Source: Orientallactaga sibirica (lineage: Eukaryota; Chordata; Mammalia; Rodentia; Dipodidae). From it: DNA of 64,000 bases. Below, one piece after another: positions 58,101 through 64,000 of this stretch; the first letter of the stretch is position 1; each line of letters opens with the position of its first letter. The notes under the pieces were generated by a model. The model searched no databases and was not told the DNA's origin. It saw only the letters and a list, made by a program, of their open reading frames with translations. Position numbers and translations under genes: made by a program. The stretch covers positions 1 through 64,000 of the forward strand of contig JAEOAD010002182.1 of the NCBI GenBank assembly GCA_036365145.1, in the 5' to 3' direction.

Positions 58101-59048
58101 AGGAAGGGCCATCCTCCTGAGCTCTGCCAAGGGTTCTTCAAGAAGCCTCGCAGCTCCCTGGGCCTGCACATGCTGGAGTCAGTGCAGGTCTTCCACGCCC
58201 TGGGAAAGAAGACGGAACAGAAAACAGGGCTCTCGTCCTGCTGGGCTCTCGGCAATACACACTGCACCAAAGAGCTCAAACCATCCCCAGCCCTCAAATC
58301 AGGGCTGCATGTCCCATGCCAGGAGGCAGGTACTGAGAAAACCCAAGGCAAAGGCCAGAAACCAGAGGGCAGTGCTGGCACAGAGTGTTCTTCTCCCTCC
58401 CAGTGTGAGCTGCCCCCACCTGGGAAGGTCAAGTTAGTGCCTTTGCCCTTTCTTAGCCTGGACAAGCCTCAAGCTCGCCGTGTTCCTAGAAGGCCACACT
58501 CCATGGCTTCACAGAGGGCCCCAGCACCTGACCCTGCCAGGCCTCCTTCTAACTCAGCTCAGCCGCCTGCAGTCAATCCATCACAACCAGCTCCTGTCAG
58601 CACAACTTTCACTGGTGCCACCAAACCAGCTGGACCAGTTTCCAGCAGTCTCCCTAGACCAGGTTTCAACCACCCTGCCCAGCCTAGGGTCTCTCAGTCT
58701 GCTGCCTGTAGGCCAGCTCCCTACAAGACCTCATGCTGCACTTCTCTGCACAAGGAGCCTGTTTCCACTGCCCCAACCAAGGCCCACTCACCTCCCAAGG
58801 CAAACTCCCAGTATCTCCTGGAAGACTTCAGCCGCCAGCCAATTCCATGGAGGAAAGTCGATTTCCCGGGGCCAGTGGAGTCCACCCCCATCACAGATGA
58901 GCAGAGGCCAGAGCGCGAGGCCATGAAGAGGCAGGCTCAGCGAGAGCGCGAGAACGCTGCCCAGTACACTGCTCTGGGCAGAGTACAGTATTTTGTTCAG
59001 AGGGAAAAGGACATGGAAATTTCTGACTATTATGGTTATCTGATATAA
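55131..59048 (+). CDS. C2orf78-like gene, two visible coding exons, two frame breaks
   Basis: The protein's function is unknown. Exon 1 here is 55131-55892 (acceptor CTTTCTACAG, donor AG|GTGAGT). Its first two bases complete a codon begun in an unseen exon, after which it reads 'NFQNVSLAATTRAQQLSVPV', the N-terminus of human C2orf78 as I remember it. Exon 2 is 57150-59048 (acceptor TTCCTTTACAG) and joins in phase. Together they give about 885 codons, close to the human length of about 920. The middle is Pro/Ser/Lys-rich with basic, NLS-like clusters (KRPRGNKSKK, AKRRKG). The block 'SSLGLHMLESVQVFHALGKK' (58152-58211) and the C-terminus 'AMKRQAQRERENAAQYT' are the best-conserved parts. The frame shifts by one base at about 57476 (AAAA run; next stop 57518) and again at about 57664 (CCCC run; stop 57667), so a full product needs two corrections. 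It may be a young pseudogene or carry sequencing errors. A nuclear, germline role is only a guess. Confidence 0.85.
55945..56130 (+). mobile_element. B2-type SINE in the intron
   Basis: 'GAGGAGACGGCTGAGTGGAT', 'GGTTTGATTCCCCACTACTC' and 'TTTGCAGTGGCTGGAGGCC', with a TC-rich end. Confidence 0.87.
56160..56318 (+). mobile_element. B1 SINE in the intron, young
   Basis: 'GCCAGGCGTGGTGGCGCACG', 'CCCAGCACTCGGGAGGCAGA' and a long A-tail. Its CpGs are retained, a sign of youth. Confidence 0.95.
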
Positions 59049-59509
59049 GAGCTGCTATAGTGTTGTGCACACTACACACCATACCACACAGTTATAGGCA
59101 CATATAGCCATGGATACATAAATATTGATCATAAACATGTATAGATATGTACATATATAGAGCAAGATGTAGGTAGATAAACTTAGGGATATATACAAAA
59201 TTGTTCGAAGAAATGTAGTTGAACTGCTTAATAGATGAGATGTAAAGAGTCACTTCAGGTACTTGGGAGATCCTTAATTTTATTCACCTTAGGTTTGTAG
59301 GTAAAATATCTTATAAATTGTATATGGTATGAAGTCAAACTCAACTAAAAATTTTTTAATACTTAAACATAATAAAATTATATATGAATTAGGCTGACCC
59401 ACATATGTGTACTAAAATTAAGTTTTCTTGAATTTTTTCCTTTTATGTATTATAACATATATAACAGTACATTGCAGTTTCATAAGGACAATTTCAAACA
59501 AGCATATTT
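59049..59509 (+). other. Likely 3'UTR and flank of the C2orf78-like gene
   Basis: AT-rich and non-coding. Candidate poly(A) signal AATAAA at 59371-59376. Confidence 0.5.
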
Positions 59510-59660
59510 TGGCTGAAAAGAGGCTCTGAGGTTAAAGGCACTAGTCTTCCAAACCTGGATTTGATTCCCCAGGACCTGTACACAGCCAGGGGCTAAATGG
59601 AGCAGAGCCATCCAGTGTTCAATTGCAGTGGCAGGAGGTCCTGGCTCCTCAAAATTCACT
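59510..59660 (+). mobile_element. B2-type SINE, old
   Basis: 'GGCTGAAAAGAGGCTCTGAG', 'TTTGATTCCCCAGGACC' and 'CAATTGCAGTGGCAGGAGG'. Confidence 0.75.
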
Positions 59661-59667
59661 GTCTGTC

Positions 59668-61396
59668 TGTGTTGGTTTGTTTCATATGTCCCCCATAAAC
59701 TTAGGTATTTTAAATGCTAGTGTCCTGACTGATGGTGATTTAGGAAATAACACCTTCTGGAGGCAGTGTACTGTTGGGGGTATGATTATAGTGGTATAGT
59801 CAGTTCCTCTTGCGAGTGTTTGGCACACTCTCCTGTTGCTCTTGTCCATCTGATGTTAGCCAGGCGGTAATATCCACTCTCTTCTCATACCATCGTTTTC
59901 CCTTGCCATCATTGAGCACACTCTTGAGTGTGTAACAACAGTAAGATGGGTACTGACAAGCGGGATCACTGCTGCTAGACACCTGGCTGTGGGGCTTTGG
60001 GCCTTTTGGAGCTCGTTTTTGAAGAAGAAACGTGGAAGGATTTGAAATTCTGGCCTAAGTGATACCTTGCAGTTCTGTAAGCACAGATTGATGGACTGTT
60101 CTGGTCTGAGTAAGAACTATGGACTGTGACGTTTGGCTTATGAGAGTGAGAAAGAACTTTGTAGGCTCTGGGCTAGAAGCAGTATTGGGAGGGGCTTGCT
60201 GTTATGCCTGCATCCTGAGAACTTGTGCAGGATTGTGTTGCATACAAATGGACTGGTATGAGCAGAGGTACATGGCACAGAAAGAAATGAAACCTTTCGG
60301 CCAAAACTTCTGCTCATTCAGCTGCAATTGTATGAAAGATTACAACCATTGAGATTGGGCCAGGTGACCTGCAGTGAGACAACAGGAAGAAGGCAGACAC
60401 TGTTAGGGGCATGAATGCTGAAGGAGTGTCCTGTTCTTTAAGGACTGCTTTATTCCTCCCTGGATTAACAAACTGGAGCCCACCTGGGGTTAGGGAGTAT
60501 AACAAATGTAGGAAAGAGAGGGTCATTTGAATTTGCAACACGGTTTTGTATTGTGGAAATGACAATGGATGGTGTGAAGCAGGGTTGTTGAATTACCTAT
60601 CTGGAGCTCAAGGGAGCCATGATGATGAACCATGGGTTGCAGTGGAGACCAAATAGAGATGGCAGGACTAGGAGAGCTGCTGGCACCAGATGAGGTTTTC
60701 CGGGATAGTGAGTAGCCTAGCTCAAGGGACAGCATTGGAATCCTAAAGACTTGTCACTAGTTAGAGTTGTTGGACTTGGAACTATACAGTTTGATGTTTG
60801 TCCTGTTTAAATCTTAAGTGGTTGAATATTTCTTTGCTCTGCCCAGTGCCATCTTTTCGAGTGTGAATGTTTATTCTGTGAAAGTATGGTTTTATTTATT
60901 TATTTATTTATTTTGGTATTTTGGCTCAATTAAAAGATCCTGGACTATGGGAATATTTGAAGACCTTTGGGACAGAAAAAAAATATATAGGGGCTTTTGA
61001 ATTTGGAGGAATTCACTCTATTTTATGTCATGTATGGTTATCAGTTTACGGTGGCCAGTGCGGAATGTGGTGGTTTGAATCAGGTGTCCCCCATGTAATG
61101 AGGTATTCTGAATGCTAGGTTCCAGGCTGATGGTAATTTGGGAATTAAAAGCGCCTTGAGCAGTGTATTGTTGGGGACAAGCTTATGGGCGTTAGAGCCA
61201 GCTTCCTCTTGCCCGTTTAGGGCAACTGTCCCTATTGTCGTCCATCTGATGTTCGTCAGGAGGCAATGTCCACACTCTGCTCACGCCATCGTTTCCCCCG
61301 TGCCATCATGGAGATTGCCCTCTTGTCTGTAATCCAAAAACACAAGCTGCTCTCAATTGCATGTTTTTCACCAGCAATGTGAAAGTGACTCCAACA
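59668..61396 (+). mobile_element. MaLR-type LTR retroelement, near full length (LTR-internal-LTR)
   Basis: The 5' LTR (59668-59940) starts TGTGTTGGTTTG, ends GTAACAACA and lacks about 70-80 bases near its 3' end. The internal region is 59941-61065, about 1.1 kb, and encodes no protein. The 3' LTR (61066-61396) starts TGTGGTGGTTTG and ends CTCCAACA. This layout is typical of non-autonomous MaLR elements that depend on ERVL. The internal part 60395-61065 aligns with 47277-47958. Confidence 0.85.
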
Positions 61397-61478
61397 CTGT
61401 ATCCTTATTTTGTCTCTGCATCTGCCTTTCTCTTTCTCTCAAATAAATAAACATTTCTTAAAAATAACAAGTATATTT
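61397..61478 (+). mobile_element. B2-type SINE tail fragment shared with 48307-48388
   Basis: 'CTCAAATAAATAAACATTTC' and 'TTAAAAATAACAAGTATA'. The same fragment follows the other MaLR copy. Confidence 0.75.
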
Positions 61479-61479
61479 G

Positions 61480-61880
61480 GTTCACTGAGTGTATCCCCTC
61501 CTACACCGTACCCTCCCTTTTCCATTCTTCTCCATCCTGTGTATTCCCTTGGGTTCCATAAACAGTTTCTCTCCTTCTTTCTTGTCAAGCATGCACACAT
61601 AACTTTCTATGTCTATATAAGTATAAGTGAAAACTCAGTATCATTCTTTCTGAGACAGAGTTAACCTGATTATCCCCTGCTTCCAGTTGTGGCAGACAAC
61701 ATAACTTTGTCTTTATGGTTGAAAACAATTCTGTTGCACATATGTACAACATTTCCTTACACACGCCTCTGTTATTGACCACTATGCTGGTACCCTAACT
61801 TTCAATTGTAAATGGTGCTAAAATAAACATTAAAATGCAAGTATCTGTGTGATTTCTTGACATGGAGATCTTTAGGTAAA
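61480..61880 (-). mobile_element. LINE-1 3' end, old, minus strand
   Basis: 'GAAAACAATTCTGTTGCACA', 'CTTTCAATTGTAAATGGTGC' and 'TAAACATTAAAATGCAAGTA' are antisense ORF2 end. Confidence 0.7.
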
Positions 61881-61944
61881 TGTGGGCTGGAGATACAGCT
61901 TAGATATTACAGTACATAACTAGCAAGTAGAAATGCCAATGTTC

Positions 61945-62170
61945 AGGCTGGAGAGATAACCTAGTGATTAAGGTGCTTGCTGCAAAGCCAAAAGACCCAA
62001 GTCTGACTCCCCAGTACCCATGTAAAACAGATGCATAAGGTGGCGCATTTGTCTGGAGTTCATTGGCAGCACCTGGAGACCCAGGAGTGCCCATTCTTTC
62101 TCTCTCTCTCCCTCTCCCTCTCCCCTCTCTCCCTCTCTTGTCCCACATTCACTCACTCAAATAATTAAAA
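61945..62170 (+). mobile_element. B2-type SINE
   Basis: 'CAGGCTGGAGAGATAACCTA', 'GTCTGACTCCCCAGTACCC' and a TC/CCCTCT-rich end. A broken second head (61884-61920) lies just upstream. Confidence 0.87.
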
Positions 62171-62204
62171 AATGAAATCCCAAATTTCCATCCACATCTT
62201 TGCA

Positions 62205-62345
62205 TAAACCATGTCTATCTGCATATACCTGGAATCTTAGCACTCAGCAGCTGAGGCAGACTAATGAGAAGTTTTATGTCATCCGAGGCTTTGCAGCAGG
62301 TTTGAGAGTGTCCTGAGATATAGGAAACTTTTTCTCAGAACAAAT
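62205..62345 (+). mobile_element. B1-like SINE, old
   Basis: 'ACCTGGAATCTTAGCACTCA' and 'GTTTGAGAGTGTCCTGAG'. Confidence 0.55.
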
Positions 62346-62364
62346 ATATATATATAGACAGAGC

Positions 62365-62750
62365 TACCACATTATCAAACCATAACACTCCTATGTGTAT
62401 GTCCCAATCCAGCATTCTACAGAGATCTGTGCACAACTGTCCATGTTCACTGCAAGAACATTCACAAGAGCCAAAAGACAAAACTGAATTTTATGTCCAT
62501 CAATAAATAAAGATATATATACACAAAAACAATGGAATCAATGAGGATTTATTAGCCATAATGAAGAATGAAGTCATATTTTCAGATAAAATAGGCAACT
62601 GTAAATTATTATATTAAGAAAAACAAGTGAGGCTCAGAAATACAAATCCTGTTTATGTTTTGCCTCATATATTGATCCTAAATTTTATATAGATACATAA
62701 AATCATGTCTATAGGACAGAAAAGTATAAATAAGACTGTTTGGGGTAGCT
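62365..62750 (+). mobile_element. LINE-1 ORF2 end, old, plus strand
   Basis: 'CACAAGAGCCAAAAGACAAA', 'CCATCAATAAATAAAGATAT' and 'AACAATGGAATCAATGAGGA' are the sense ORF2 C-terminal region, heavily mutated. Confidence 0.65.
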
Positions 62751-62784
62751 AACGGGTTGACCAGTGGCTAAAGATACTTGGTTT

Positions 62785-62999
62785 TGGCTGCAGACATGGC
62801 TTAGTGGTTAAGGCTTTTGCCTATAAAGCCACAGGACCTTGGTTTGAATTCCCAGGACCCATGTAAGCCAGATGCACAAGGTGGCACATGCATCTGGAGT
62901 TTATTTGCAGTGGCTGTAGGCCCGGATGCGCCCATTCATTCTCTCTCTCTCTCTCTCCCTCTTTCCCTCTTTCTAATAAATAAAAATAAAATATTTTAA
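62785..62999 (+). mobile_element. B2-type SINE nested in an older SINE
   Basis: 'GCAGACATGGCTTAGTGGTT' to a (TC)n and AATAAATAAAAATAAA tail. AAAGATACTTGGTTT occurs on both sides, a perfect 15-base target duplication. Confidence 0.93.
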
Positions 63000-63235
63000 A
63001 AAGATACTTGGTTTGCAAAGCCTACTGGCTCACATTCAATTCCCCAGCACCCATGTAAAGCCAGATATAAAATGGCACATGCATCTGTGATCCCAATATG
63101 CCTGCAACATCCAAAGCTTATGAGCCAGCTATTCAGACATTCGCTTGCAGTCTGAAAATTCATTCCCAACAGCAAGAGACCCTGTGTCAAAGCAAATGGA
63201 GCATAGATTCCTTTAAGTCCTCTGGCCTTCACAAA
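63000..63235 (+). mobile_element. B4/B3-like SINE, old (interrupted by the B2 above)
   Basis: Its head is 62755-62784. It continues 'GCAAAGCCTACTGGCTCACA' and 'TTCAATTCCCCAGCACCC'. Confidence 0.6.
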
Positions 63236-63394
63236 AAAATGCTGTGTCACACAGAGAGAGAACGAGACAGAGAGAGAACATTTCTGGGAAAAAGAGAGGT
63301 TACCCGAGGAAGTAAAAGAGCACGAAGTTACAGAAATGGGTGAATATGGTCAAACAGGATAAACTTGAATTAAATTGTCTTTAAAAACCCCATC

Positions 63395-63735
63395 ACGTGG
63401 GTACTGGAGATATGGTTTAACATGTAAAAATGCTTGCTATGGAAGCCTTAGGGCCTGAGCTCAACACTCAACACCCACGTACAAAGCCAGGTATGGCTAC
63501 ACATGCCAGTAACTCAAGTTTTAACTGGGAGGAGACAGGAGAATCACTGAGGCTCACTATTCAAACAGTCTGACTACAAAACAGCAGATGCTGTCAGGCT
63601 CCACCTCAAGGAACTACCTCAGAAGAGCAACAGAGGATGATACCCAGTGTTCTCCTGGGCTTCAGCCCATGTGCATAGTGGGTATTATCTGTGCGCACGT
63701 GCACACACACACACACACACACACACATCCACTAT
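63395..63735 (+). mobile_element. B3/B4-like SINE with (CA)n end
   Basis: 'GTACTGGAGATATGGTTTAA', 'GGGCCTGAGCTCAACACTC' and 'GTGCGCACGTGCACACACAC', running into a CA microsatellite to 63727. Confidence 0.7.
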
Positions 63736-63794
63736 ACACCACAAACAAATACTATTGCTAGGTACCATGAATATGTGCTGATAACAGATTTATA

Positions 63795-64000
63795 AACAGA
63801 ACTGTAGAGATACATCATTTGGTAACGTTCTTGCTTTTCAAGCATAAGGACCTGGATTTGGTACTGAGAACCCATATTAAATGCCAGGTGTGGTAACATA
63901 TGCTTGTAATCCCAGGCCTGGGCAGGTGGAGACAGGGGAATTCCCTGGGGCTTATGATAAGACACTCTCACCTAACTGATGAGCTCTGGGGCAAAGAAAA
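63795..64000 (+). mobile_element. B3/B4-like SINE, cut by the window edge
   Basis: 'AACTGTAGAGATACATCATT', 'CATAAGGACCTGGATTTGG' and 'GCTTGTAATCCCAGGCCTGG'. Confidence 0.6.

Noticed and set aside
57811..58926. Other-frame and antisense frames of 148-208 codons over the C2orf78-like exon
   Set aside because: They are shadows of a low-complexity, GC-rich coding exon. The frame ending at 59048 has the family match.

Overview
The window is mammalian nuclear DNA from a rodent. It is AT-rich and intron/intergenic-like, with dozens of B1- and B2-type SINEs, LINE-1 copies, MaLR-like LTR elements and microsatellites. B2-type tRNA-derived SINEs together with B1 point to the mouse/jerboa clade (Myodonta). 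The consensus of the B2-like copies (a head 'GGCTGGAGAGATGGCTTAGC', a long TC-rich tail, then AAATAAATAAATAA) fits jerboas (Dipodidae, e.g. Jaculus) better than mouse or rat. The species call is an inference.

Layout. 1-6530: a decayed plus-strand LINE-1 (ORF1 end, ORF2, 3'UTR) with two SINEs in it. 6.7-8.1 kb: old SINEs next to a CpG-rich promoter-like block with NRF1- and CRE-type palindromes. 9.2-15.8 kb: three minus-strand LINE-1 fragments. 16.0-17.7 kb: a very recent 854-bp tandem duplication, followed by a SINE-dense tract to 20.3 kb. 20.3 kb: a short olfactory-receptor pseudogene fragment of OR3A type. 25.2-29.6 kb: a LINE-1 with its 5' end and tandem 5'UTR monomers preserved but its 3' part missing. 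30.5-31.4 kb (minus): an intact olfactory receptor gene, closest to OR1D2. 31.8-43 kb: mostly gene-free sequence with SINEs. 43.4-44.4 kb: a truncated pseudogene of the C2orf78 family. 55.1-59.0 kb: a longer two-exon C2orf78-like gene with two frame breaks. Both C2orf78-like copies are followed by an MaLR-type retroelement sharing the same 3' flank, which suggests a tandem segmental duplication.

Only two loci look like real protein-coding genes, the OR1D2-like receptor and the C2orf78-like gene, and the second may be dying. Nothing suggests that they work together. OR1D and OR3A receptors belong to one cluster in human (17p13), whereas C2orf78 is on human chromosome 2, so their closeness here may mark a rearrangement. 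I found no operon, CRISPR or prokaryote-type system. The most unusual signals are the duplicated C2orf78 locus with a frame break shared by both copies, a SINE subfamily carrying near-consensus CTCF motifs, the 854-bp tandem duplication and the 3'-truncated LINE-1.
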